Shown: positions 1-5,947 of the stretch, in pieces
How the letters are laid out: every line of letters starts with the position of its first letter
Numbering within the stretch: position 1 is the stretch's first letter
Source of the DNA: Phycisphaeraceae bacterium
GTDB taxonomy: Bacteria; Planctomycetota; Phycisphaerae; Phycisphaerales; Zrk34
Assembly: GCA_028281485.1 (NCBI GenBank)
Contig: JANQJT010000131.1
Span: 1 to 9,292 of the forward strand
Reading direction: 5' to 3'
DNA: 9,292 nucleotides
Notes under the pieces: model-generated
Told to the model about the DNA's origin: nothing
What the model saw: only the letters and a program-made list of their open reading frames with translations
Database searches by the model: none
Made by a program: the position numbers and the translations under genes

Positions 1-1
1 G

Positions 2-1612
2 CTCATGGAGACCACCGTCTCCCTGGCGGTGATGTCGATCACGATGGTGGGTGTGGGATCGGTCTTCGTTCTCACCGCGCAGGTGCTGCCCGGATCGGAC
101 AGCCGCGTCGACCGCGGCATCGAGACCCAGGCGGGCCTGAGCACGCTCGCCCACGAGCTGCGCTACGCGATCTACATCGCCGAGCGCACCGCCACCGCGA
201 TCACCTTCACCGTCAACGACCGCGACGGCGACGGCAGCCCCGAACGCATCCGCTACGCCTGGGACGGCACACCCGGATCACCCCTGACCCGTACCTACAA
301 CGGCGGCACGCCCGCCCCGGTCATCGACCACGTCACCGCGTTGCACTTTGACTACCACACCACGTCCGTCACGGAGACCTACCCCGGCCCGATCATCGAA
401 TCCGTCGAGCAGGTCATCGATTCACACAACGCCACAACCGGCACGAATACCAAAAAAATCAAGGACACAAACTGGTTGGCTCAGCTTGTGACCGTGCCCA
501 GCGGCGCCACGTCCTGGCGGCCGACACGCGTCGAGTATCGGGCGTGCCAAGAGGGGGCAGACGACGGCGAGCTGTTGGTCCAAATCCGCAGCAACGACGC
601 CAGCGGGGTTGATCCACAACCTTCGGATACGATCCTCGTCGAGGAACCGGTCGCGGAAAGCACACTGCCCAGCTCCACCGAATGGGTCGAGACCTCTTTT
701 TCAAGTGATGTGAGTCTCGCAACGGGGACTGACTATCAGCTCGTCTTTGCTTCGAACGACCCATCCAGCGGGGCCGCCAAGGTCCAGTATGCCGACGGTG
801 CCGGCTACGGCTGGACCTCTGACACGGGGGCTACGTGGGACATCAATGACAATCGCGGGATTCGATACACGCTGCACGGTGTCTATCTCACCGCAGGACC
901 GGACCAGACCCTCACACGCGACTACGGCACCGCTGTCACCGTCTCCCTCTCTATCGACGGCACCGACACGATCAATCGGCAGCAGCGCATCGCGTTGCCC
1001 AACCGCCCCGAGGTGCTCACCGCTATATGGGAAGCAGATTTCGAACACGATCCCACGCTTCTTGACATCAACGCCGACGGCGTGGGGGACTGGGTCCGCA
1101 AGGACGGTCAGCCGTTCAGCATGCCCCTGGTCTCCGATGGCGTGTGGACGATCGACAACGAGCTGGAGTGTTACCCACCGGACCGTAACAGCGAGCCGGT
1201 CACCGCGGTCGTCCACATGCGCCCGATCCTGTCCGACGGTTCGTTCATCGCCTTTCGTATTATCAACGAACACGCCGGCAATGAGTACAGCGTGGTGTGT
1301 GTCGAAGTCACGCTCGAAGCCGACAACACACAGACCGTCGAACTCAAGACCTTCCCCAACGCGCTGTGGTCCACGACGCTGGCGACGATCACCGGCCTGG
1401 ACACCGACACGAAGGAAATCCGCATGGTGGTCGATCCGGCGGCGCTCACGACCCACCTCACCATCGACGGCGTCGACCACGGCACTTACACGATCGACTG
1501 CATGAACTCACACGTCGTCTGGGTCGATCGCCCTTACGTCTCGATCTACGCCTCTTACGGCGCAGCCGAGGTCGATTACGTGAGCGTTCGTGTCGGAGGG
1601 ACGGGCGGATGA
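2..1612 (+). CDS. Minor pseudopilin with two extra beta-rich domains (5' partial)
   Basis: The frame is open from base 2 and the start codon lies upstream of the window. The first visible residues, L-M-E followed by a hydrophobic stretch to about residue 28 (counting the Met at base 5 as 1), match the end of a prepilin G|F(T/S)LxE motif, with Glu2 as the conserved Glu+5. Residues about 30-120 look like a pilin stem and strand region (GspJ/PilW type). About 131-294 is an inserted beta-rich domain resembling the 'choice-of-anchor' modules of exoproteins. At 300-337 the sequence returns to a pilin-like C-terminal strand (RQQRIALPNRPEV). About 340-535 is a further LamG/concanavalin-like domain (FEHDP, DADGVGDW-like region, LTIDGVDHGTYT). 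It overlaps the next gene by 4 bases, so they are probably co-translated. Family-level role (known): minor pilins initiate or cap type IV pili or T2SS pseudopili. Ligand binding by the extra domains is inference. Confidence 0.8.
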   Translation, partial: LMETTVSLAVMSITMVGVGSVFVLTAQVLPGSDSRVDRGIETQAGLSTLAHELRYAIYIAERTATAITFTVNDRDGDGSPERIRYAWDGTPGSPLTRTYNGGTPAPVIDHVTALHFDYHTTSVTETYPGPIIESVEQVIDSHNATTGTNTKKIKDTNWLAQLVTVPSGATSWRPTRVEYRACQEGADDGELLVQIRSNDASGVDPQPSDTILVEEPVAESTLPSSTEWVETSFSSDVSLATGTDYQLVFASNDPSSGAAKVQYADGAGYGWTSDTGATWDINDNRGIRYTLHGVYLTAGPDQTLTRDYGTAVTVSLSIDGTDTINRQQRIALPNRPEVLTAIWEADFEHDPTLLDINADGVGDWVRKDGQPFSMPLVSDGVWTIDNELECYPPDRNSEPVTAVVHMRPILSDGSFIAFRIINEHAGNEYSVVCVEVTLEADNTQTVELKTFPNALWSTTLATITGLDTDTKEIRMVVDPAALTTHLTIDGVDHGTYTIDCMNSHVVWVDRPYVSIYASYGAAEVDYVSVRVGGTGG

Positions 1613-2160
1613 CGCGACGAGTTGACACCCCAACCAGCGGACGGATCACACGGACCGGATTCACCATGGTCGAGTCCGTGATCTCGCTGTTGATCGTGGG
1701 TGTGATGCTCGCGGCGCTGCTGAACACGGTCGGCTCGGCCCGCACCTCGCGATACCTGGCCGATCAGCGCGGCATGGCGGCCAACCTCGCCGACGAGATG
1801 ATGAACGAGATCATGGCACAGTCTTACGAGGACCCGGACCAGACCACCACCTCGATCGGCACGGAGGGCGGTGAGACCGCCGCGGCAGGACGCACCGGAT
1901 TCGACGATGTGGACGACTACGACGGCTGGACCCGCAAGCCCCCGATCGATCGAGACGGGAACGCGATCACGGGAGCCGAAGACCTGCGGCGTGGGGTCAG
2001 CGTCACCTACGCCAATAAATCCAACCCCGGCCATACCCACGGCAGCGATCACGGGATCAAACGCATCGTGGTCCGCATCCGACAGGGCGGGATGGTCCTC
2101 GCCACGCGCACCGCGCTGCGCACCGACGCCCGGCTCCATCCCGATCAGGAGATCGATTGA
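1609..2160 (+). CDS. Prepilin-type protein, PilV/GspI-like
   Basis: This 183-residue protein starts at the ATG overlapping the upstream TGA (ATGA). A GGAGGG Shine-Dalgarno lies at 1595-1600, 8 bases before the ATG, which settles the start over longer versions of the frame. Residues 17-22 are G|FTMVE, a class III prepilin peptidase site with Glu at +5. A hydrophobic helix at about 23-41 follows (ISLLIVGVMLAALL). The downstream pattern (ADEMMNEIMAQSYEDP, residues 61-76, then FDDVDDYDGW at 98-107) is typical of planctomycete PilV/GspI-like proteins. The protein should be processed by a prepilin peptidase and inserted as a minor subunit of a pilus or T2SS pseudopilus. No peptidase or assembly ATPase is in the window. 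Unlike its two neighbours it carries no extra domain. Confidence 0.85.
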   Translation: MTRRVDTPTSGRITRTGFTMVESVISLLIVGVMLAALLNTVGSARTSRYLADQRGMAANLADEMMNEIMAQSYEDPDQTTTSIGTEGGETAAAGRTGFDDVDDYDGWTRKPPIDRDGNAITGAEDLRRGVSVTYANKSNPGHTHGSDHGIKRIVVRIRQGGMVLATRTALRTDARLHPDQEID

Positions 2161-2163
2161 CAC

Positions 2164-3141
2164 ATGTGCGCAAAGCAGATGTCAACCCGAACCGATCAAC
2201 CGGGCATGCGATCCGGCAGCGCCTACGTCATGGTGCTCACGCTGGCGATGCTGCTGACCGTCATCGGTCTGTCTGCGATCACCTCGGCCCGTGTGGGCCT
2301 GCGCAACCAACAGATGGACGCGGACGGCGCCGATGCGACGATCCTCGCCGAGTCCGCCATCGAATGGGGCCTGTATCAGATGGCCGCGAGCGATACCTGG
2401 CGCATCGATCACGACTCGGGCGTGTGGTCGTCGCCGATCGCGCTGGGTCGGGGCACGATCGAGTACATGATCGTCGATGAAGACGACGCCATGCTTTCCG
2501 ATGATCCATCGGATGCGGTCCGTCTCTATGGTCGGGCCACCATCGATTCGACCGTGCGCATCCTCAGCGTCGCGATCGATCCGGATGAAAACGATGCGCC
2601 CGAAGAGATCATCACCAACGGTGATATGGAGAGTGGCTTGGGCCCCTGGACTCAATTCGGCGACGTGTGCGTTCCCGAGTCAACGACCACCGATCCGTAC
2701 GCCGGCTCACGCGCCGTGCACATCAGGAACCGAAGCTCAGCCTCGGCGGGCGTGTCGCAGGACCTGACCGGAAAAGTGGAGTCCGGCGAGACCTACAACA
2801 CGGACCTGTGGGTGAACATGAAGGACTTTTCGGATTCGATGGTCTTCTTCGGGTTGCGCGTGACCATGAATGGCGGAGCCACGCACACCTTCGTCGATGT
2901 GGGCACCGCGGATACCTCGTGGACCAACCTCACCGGCCAGATCACGCCGACGTGGTCAGGGAACGTCAGCAAGATCGAGTTCTACATCCTGCCGAGCAGT
3001 TCAAATCAGGAGTTCTACATCGACGACGCATCGGTGATGAGTTCGGGCAGTTCCGGCGAGACCTTGCAGCACCGGCCCATCCCCGGAACCTGGCGCCGTG
3101 AAATCACCTCAGACCTCACGGCGATCCCTGAGGGGTCCTGA
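2164..3141 (+). CDS. PilX/GspK-like membrane-anchored protein with a carbohydrate-binding-like domain
   Basis: This 325-residue protein starts 3 bases after the prepilin stop. AGGAG at 2147-2151 precedes the ATG at 2164 by 12 bases; an alternative ATG at 2179 has a weaker site. Residues 16-41 (RSGSAYVMVL...GLSAIT) form the N-terminal anchor typical of PilX/GspK-type proteins, with the usual Arg-x-Gly-Ser-Ala opening but no GFxxxE prepilin site. About 42-140 is the stem, with ATILAESAIEWGLYQMA resembling the conserved 'AESGxxxA' helix of the family. About 150-292 reads as a CBM4/9/22-type jelly roll: it opens ITNGDMESGLGPW, has YAGSRAVHI, a W-T-x-L strand, and closes EFYIDDASV. The tail (293-325) is short and polar. 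Role inferred: a minor pilus or pseudopilus component presenting a glycan-binding module. Family calls rest on motif reading only. Confidence 0.8.
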   Translation: MCAKQMSTRTDQPGMRSGSAYVMVLTLAMLLTVIGLSAITSARVGLRNQQMDADGADATILAESAIEWGLYQMAASDTWRIDHDSGVWSSPIALGRGTIEYMIVDEDDAMLSDDPSDAVRLYGRATIDSTVRILSVAIDPDENDAPEEIITNGDMESGLGPWTQFGDVCVPESTTTDPYAGSRAVHIRNRSSASAGVSQDLTGKVESGETYNTDLWVNMKDFSDSMVFFGLRVTMNGGATHTFVDVGTADTSWTNLTGQITPTWSGNVSKIEFYILPSSSNQEFYIDDASVMSSGSSGETLQHRPIPGTWRREITSDLTAIPEGS

Positions 3142-3192
3142 GCAAGCCACTATCCGACCACTTTTTTCAGCGATGGCGTCACGCATCGTCTT

Positions 3193-3357
3193 CTATACGG
3201 AACGAGTACCGGTGGTGTAAGCGCATGGGCGCCGACGCAACAGCATCACCCCGCCCGGACCCAGCAGCGCCGTCGAACTCGGCTCACGGGGGATCTCAGC
3301 CGAAACGACGACCGGCACCTCCAACCCGTTGCTCGCCGGATCGCAGCGGGTCTTCAT
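3193..3357 (-). pseudogene. Remnant of a PEP-CTERM exosortase-substrate C-terminus
   Basis: The minus-strand frame encodes VPVVVSAEI, then PREPSSTALLG, PGGVMLLRRR (recognisable part about 3229-3318). This is the layout of a PEP-CTERM sorting tail: a P-E-P-S-like motif, a hydrophobic helix with Gly residues, and a terminal Arg cluster. Family knowledge: such tails are recognised by exosortases and mark exported surface proteins. Here the motif reads P-R-E-P-S, the helix is broken by a Pro, and 11 unrelated codons follow the Arg run before a stop. The frame opens only about 20 codons further upstream (to 3414), into the promoter of the GTPase gene, so no mature domain remains. I call it a decayed gene end rather than a working small gene. 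Confidence 0.6.
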
Positions 3358-3386
3358 CTTGAAAAGGGTGTAACGCGGTAGCCGTC

Positions 3387-3414
3387 TTGACATCAAATGA
3401 TAACAAAATATCAT
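3387..3414 (+). promoter_or_regulatory. Sigma-70-type promoter of the GTPase-MerC operon
   Basis: TTGACA at 3387-3392 is a perfect -35. TATCAT at 3409-3414 is a 5/6 match to the -10, with a 16-base spacer. It lies in a markedly AT-rich patch in GC-rich DNA. The predicted transcription start is near 3421, giving a leader of about 137 bases before the ATG at 3558. Confidence 0.65.
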
Positions 3415-3419
3415 TATCA
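3396..3419 (+). promoter_or_regulatory. Candidate Fur/Zur-family operator overlapping the promoter
   Basis: AATGATA (3396-3402) and TATCATT (3409-3415) form a perfect 7-bp inverted repeat with a 6-base gap. TGATAA (3398-3403) and TTATCA (3414-3419) form an overlapping second dyad. The right half (TATCATTATC) is close to a classical Fur half-site. The palindrome covers the spacer and -10, where a repressor would block RNA polymerase. COG0523 GTPases of the YciC/ZigA type are often Zur-regulated (known), so a zinc-responsive operator is the leading reading. Fur or another regulator is possible. A perfect palindrome CAGATATCTG follows at 3418-3427. Confidence 0.5.
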
Positions 3420-3420
3420 G

Positions 3421-3557
3421 ATATCTGGTGTCGTTCGCTAACGCTTTGCAATGGTGTTACTTACAGGCTGAAAACCCGTCACTTGACGCCTCGCGTTGGC
3501 ATCCGGCCACACCACACAGCGTTCCGTGACGCCCGCCTAGACCGCAAGGAACCGGCC
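3421..3557 (+). other. Untranslated leader of the GTPase gene
   Basis: This is the expected leader between the predicted transcription start and the GTPase ATG. The frame is open through it in line with the GTPase, but the 57 extra codons show no GTPase-family features, and a clear AAGGA ribosome binding site at 3546-3550 sits 7 bases before the ATG. I recognise no riboswitch. The only other structure seen is a small CGTT-CGCT-AACG hairpin near 3432. Confidence 0.4.
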
Positions 3558-4787
3558 ATGATTCAGGAACTCGACAAGAAACTGCCCGTCACCGTGCTAT
3601 CCGGTTTTCTCGGGGCCGGCAAGACCACGCTGCTGAACCACGTGCTCAACAACCGCCAGGGCCTGCGCGTCGCGGTGATCGTCAACGACATGTCCGAGGT
3701 GAACATCGACGCCTCGCTCGTGCGAGACGGCGGCGCGTCCCTGTCGCGCACCGAAGAGAAGATGGTCGAGATGACCAACGGGTGTATCTGTTGCACGCTG
3801 CGTGAAGACCTGATCATCGAGGTCCGCAAGCTCGCCGAGGAAGGGCGGTTCGACTACCTGCTGATCGAGTCGACCGGCATCGCCGAGCCGATGCCCGTGG
3901 CGGCGACCTTCAGCTTCCGCGACGAAGACGGCCTGAGCCTCAGCGACCTCACCGAGATCGACACCATGGTCACCGTGGTCGACGCGGCCAACTTCCTCAA
4001 CGACTTCGACAGCACCCAGCGCCTCAGCGATCGCGAGATGGGCATGAGCGACGAGGACGAACGCACCATCGTCGACCTGCTCACCGACCAGATCGAGTTC
4101 GCCAACGTCATCATCATCAACAAGTGCGATCTCGTCGCCGAAGACGACGTCGAGCGACTCAAGGGCATCCTGCATCACCTCAACCCCGGCGCCAAACTCC
4201 TCTGCGTGACCCAGGGCAAGGTGGACCTGTCCCAGGTGATCGGCACCGGCACGTACGACGAGGTCGAGGCCAGCCTCATGCCCGGCTGGATCAAGGAGCT
4301 CAACGGCGAACACACGCCCGAAACCGAGGAGTACGGCATCGGCAGCTTCGTCTACCGTCGCCGCAAACCGTTCCACCCGGCTCGCCTGATGGATGTCATT
4401 AACAACGGGCTGAAGGGGGTCATCCGCTCCAAGGGTTACCTGTGGGTCGCCAGCCGGCCGCACTACTGCGCCGTCTGGTCGCAGGCCGGCGCATCGCTGG
4501 TGATCGACCGCGCAGGCTACTGGTACGCGGCGGTGGGCAAAGAGAACTGGCCCCAGGACCCCGAGACGCGCGCGTGGCTGGAGGAGAACTGGGACGAGCA
4601 GGTCGGCGACTGCCGCCAGGAGATCGTCTTCATCGGCACCGGCCTGGATCAACAAACCGTCGAAGCACGCCTCGATGAAGCGTTGCTCACCGACGAAGAG
4701 ATGGCGGATGGCCCGGACGCTTGGCTGACTTACGAAGACACGCTGCCCAGTTGGGACGTGCCCGCCGGGCAGCCCGCGGGGAACTGA
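3558..4787 (+). CDS. COG0523-family GTPase metallochaperone (CobW/ZigA/YciC type)
   Basis: This 409-residue protein starts at the ATG with AAGGA 7 bases upstream. Motifs seen: Walker A GFLGAGKTT at residues 16-24, the metal-binding CxCC as NGCICCTLRED at 74-84 (Cys76, Cys78, Cys79), ESTGIAEP at 104-111, and NKCD at 188-191 as the guanine-specificity NKxD. A CobW C-terminal domain spans about 262-376. Family knowledge: these cytoplasmic P-loop GTPases bind zinc or related metals at CxCC and deliver them to client proteins. The ICCTLREDL form and a length near 400 fit the zinc-linked YciC/ZigA branch better than cobalamin CobW or nickel HypB/UreG. The neighbouring MerC-like gene and the absence of cobalamin genes support this. 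The likely operator upstream suggests induction on metal limitation. The tail after 380 is acidic, without the His-rich stretch some relatives have. Confidence 0.92.
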   Translation: MIQELDKKLPVTVLSGFLGAGKTTLLNHVLNNRQGLRVAVIVNDMSEVNIDASLVRDGGASLSRTEEKMVEMTNGCICCTLREDLIIEVRKLAEEGRFDYLLIESTGIAEPMPVAATFSFRDEDGLSLSDLTEIDTMVTVVDAANFLNDFDSTQRLSDREMGMSDEDERTIVDLLTDQIEFANVIIINKCDLVAEDDVERLKGILHHLNPGAKLLCVTQGKVDLSQVIGTGTYDEVEASLMPGWIKELNGEHTPETEEYGIGSFVYRRRKPFHPARLMDVINNGLKGVIRSKGYLWVASRPHYCAVWSQAGASLVIDRAGYWYAAVGKENWPQDPETRAWLEENWDEQVGDCRQEIVFIGTGLDQQTVEARLDEALLTDEEMADGPDAWLTYEDTLPSWDVPAGQPAGN

Positions 4788-4822
4788 CATAACCGCAACC
4801 CATCGAGTATCACAGAAGCACC

Positions 4823-5428
4823 ATGAGCTCAATCGAGAATAATAGTCCGGCGCTATCGACTCACGACGGCGGATTCACGCTATCGCAGAAGCTGGACGTG
4901 TTGGGCATCACGGCGTCGGTGGCGTGCGCGGTGCACTGTCTTATCGCGCCGTTCCTGTTCCTCCTGCTCCCCGCCTTTGGTTCGGTCTGGTCACACCCCG
5001 CGGCGCATTGGATCCTGGCGGCGCTGATCTTGCCGCTGGCGCTGCTGGTGATCTATCGCGGCTATCGCATCCACCGACGGCGGGCCGCCCTCATCGCCGC
5101 GGGGCTTGGGGCCGCGCTGATCGTGGCTGGCTTGTTGATTCCCCTGGTTGACACCGAAACCGTGTCATCGGCGTCAACGCAACAATCCCGCCCCCCTGCC
5201 GCAGGAGCTTCGTCGCCGGTCGCGACTAACTCGGAGTTCGGCGTCGATACGTGCTGTCCTTCGGTGACCATCGATCCGCAGACGGGTGCGGCGAGTCTCA
5301 ACATGCCTCCCGCGAGCATCGTGACCCTTATCGGGAGCGTCCTGCTCGTCACGGCCCACGGGATCAACCTGCACGGATGCCGATGCTTTCGCCGCGATTC
5401 GCAATCGACCGACTGCTCGTGCGCGTGA
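4823..5428 (+). CDS. MerC-like integral membrane protein
   Basis: This 201-residue protein begins 35 bases after the GTPase stop and precedes a terminator, so it is the second gene of that operon. The ribosome binding site is weak (AGAAG at 4814-4818). The MerC signature appears as LDVLGITASVACAVHC (24-39), with Cys35, His38 and Cys39 at the start of helix 1. Likely helices: about 27-50, 60-80, 88-108 and 163-181. Family knowledge: MerC proteins move Hg(II) across the inner membrane using such Cys pairs. No merR, merA or merT lies nearby, so a role in zinc or another thiophilic metal, linked to the GTPase, is more likely (inference). Oddities: an approximately 50-residue loop (111-160) between helices 3 and 4 with a CysCys pair at 144-145, and a His/Cys tail (His179, His184, Cys186, Cys188, Cys198, Cys200) that could bind metal. 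Confidence 0.8.
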   Translation: MSSIENNSPALSTHDGGFTLSQKLDVLGITASVACAVHCLIAPFLFLLLPAFGSVWSHPAAHWILAALILPLALLVIYRGYRIHRRRAALIAAGLGAALIVAGLLIPLVDTETVSSASTQQSRPPAAGASSPVATNSEFGVDTCCPSVTIDPQTGAASLNMPPASIVTLIGSVLLVTAHGINLHGCRCFRRDSQSTDCSCA

Positions 5429-5525
5429 TAACCGCACACAAGCTCCCATTCAGATACAGCCCGGTAGACTACCGTTAAATCGGTTGGACCTATCGCGTCG
5501 AGACCGTCTACGCACTGCGGCAATG

Positions 5526-5556
5526 AAAAAAACCGTCGCGTGATGCGACGGTTTTT
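5526..5556 (+). terminator. Intrinsic terminator of the GTPase-MerC operon
   Basis: AAAAACCGTCGC (5528-5539), loop GTGAT, then GCGACGGTTTTT (5545-5556) form a perfect 12-bp stem with an A-tract before and a T-tract after. The symmetry means it could stop transcription from either side. It lies about 100 bases after the MerC-like stop. Confidence 0.92.
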
Positions 5557-5565
5557 CGTTGAAAG

Positions 5566-5633
5566 CTCCCTGTTCAAAACCCTTTTAAAACTTATTCGTG
5601 CGCGAGTTTTGAGAGTTTTTCGCGCGATGGATT
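5566..5633 (+). repeat. 68-bp direct repeat, copy A
   Basis: It begins CTCCCTGTTCA and contains a 16-base identical core GCGCGAGTTTTGAGAG (5600-5615). It ends with CGATGGATT, also shared. Its partner is at 7484-7551 in the same orientation, on the other side of the sulfatase gene. Confidence 0.75.
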
Positions 5634-5754
5634 GAGCGCATAGGGAATCGAATCCTTAATCCGGACGGCCCATTCCGAGGCCTATAAAGGTGAGCCCATT
5701 GAGTGCGACCAGATCCTTGGCGGTCTCATCACGCACTACCGTAAAGCGGCCTGA
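5566..5754 (+). pseudogene. Decayed coding fragment, repeat copy A
   Basis: One frame reads LPVQNPFKTYSCASFESFSR-DGLSA, a TAG stop (5641-5643), then GIESLIRTAHSEAYKGEP, IECDQILGGLITHYRKAA and a TGA at 5752. It has no start codon, as a stop lies just upstream at the terminator. The first 68 bases match copy B at 7484-7551, with 51 of 68 identical by eye and no gaps. Many differences fall at third codon positions (CAA/CAC, TTT/TTC, TCG/TCA, TTG/TTA), which points to a once-translated sequence. I do not recognise the family. The FE-x-x-S-(R/H)-DGL stretch could belong to a transposase N-terminal region, but this is a guess. Confidence 0.4.
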
Positions 5755-5935
5755 GCAACGTCACCGAAGCATCTCAATCTGCAATTAATCTGGGATGTTG
5801 CTGTACGCCATTGCTCGCAGAGCGTGCTAGTGCTACGCTCAACATTGGCTTGATTCACTTTTAAAAGAGCTTTACCGCTCACCGCGATCGGGCGACACAG
5901 TTTTTGAACACAGCGCTCGTCGTGAGTCGTCTGAA
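5755..5935. other. Upstream region of the sulfatase gene
   Basis: No gene is seen. A 21-base dyad GAGCGT (5820-5825) and ACGCTC (5835-5840) with a 9-base gap could be a hairpin or an operator. CTTTTAAAAG (5858-5867) is a perfect palindrome. No convincing -35/-10 pair was found, though TGCTACGCT near 5832-5840 could be a weak extended -10. Confidence 0.3.
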
Positions 5936-5947
5936 TTGAGGTTATCG

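Noticed and set aside
701..1480. 259-codon open frame on the minus strand
   Set aside because: It is antisense to the first pseudopilin, with no recognisable motif or ribosome binding site.
747..1505. 252-codon + strand frame inside the first pseudopilin
   Set aside because: It is an out-of-frame, Arg/Ser/Pro-rich translation typical of a shifted GC-rich gene.
3122..3136. Hairpin GATCCC-TGA-GGGGTC at the end of the third pilin gene
   Set aside because: The stem is six pairs with one wobble, overlaps the coding end and has no T-tract, so it is probably chance.
3172..3189. Imperfect hairpin CGATGGCGTCACGCATCG as terminator of the pilin unit
   Set aside because: The stem has a bulge and almost no loop, and the T-run lies before it rather than after, so it is not a standard terminator.
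3387..3557. N-terminal extension of the GTPase from a TTG
   Set aside because: The TTG is part of the -35 box, the extension has no family features, and the ATG at 3558 has a good ribosome binding site.
3597..4832. 411-codon open frame on the minus strand
   Set aside because: It lies antisense to the COG0523 GTPase, whose motifs are unambiguous. Its composition (Val/Asp/Ala/Leu-rich) is what antisense of GC-rich coding DNA gives.
5936..5947. TTG start for the sulfatase four codons earlier
   Set aside because: It overlaps the TGAGG ribosome binding site that serves the ATG at 5948.
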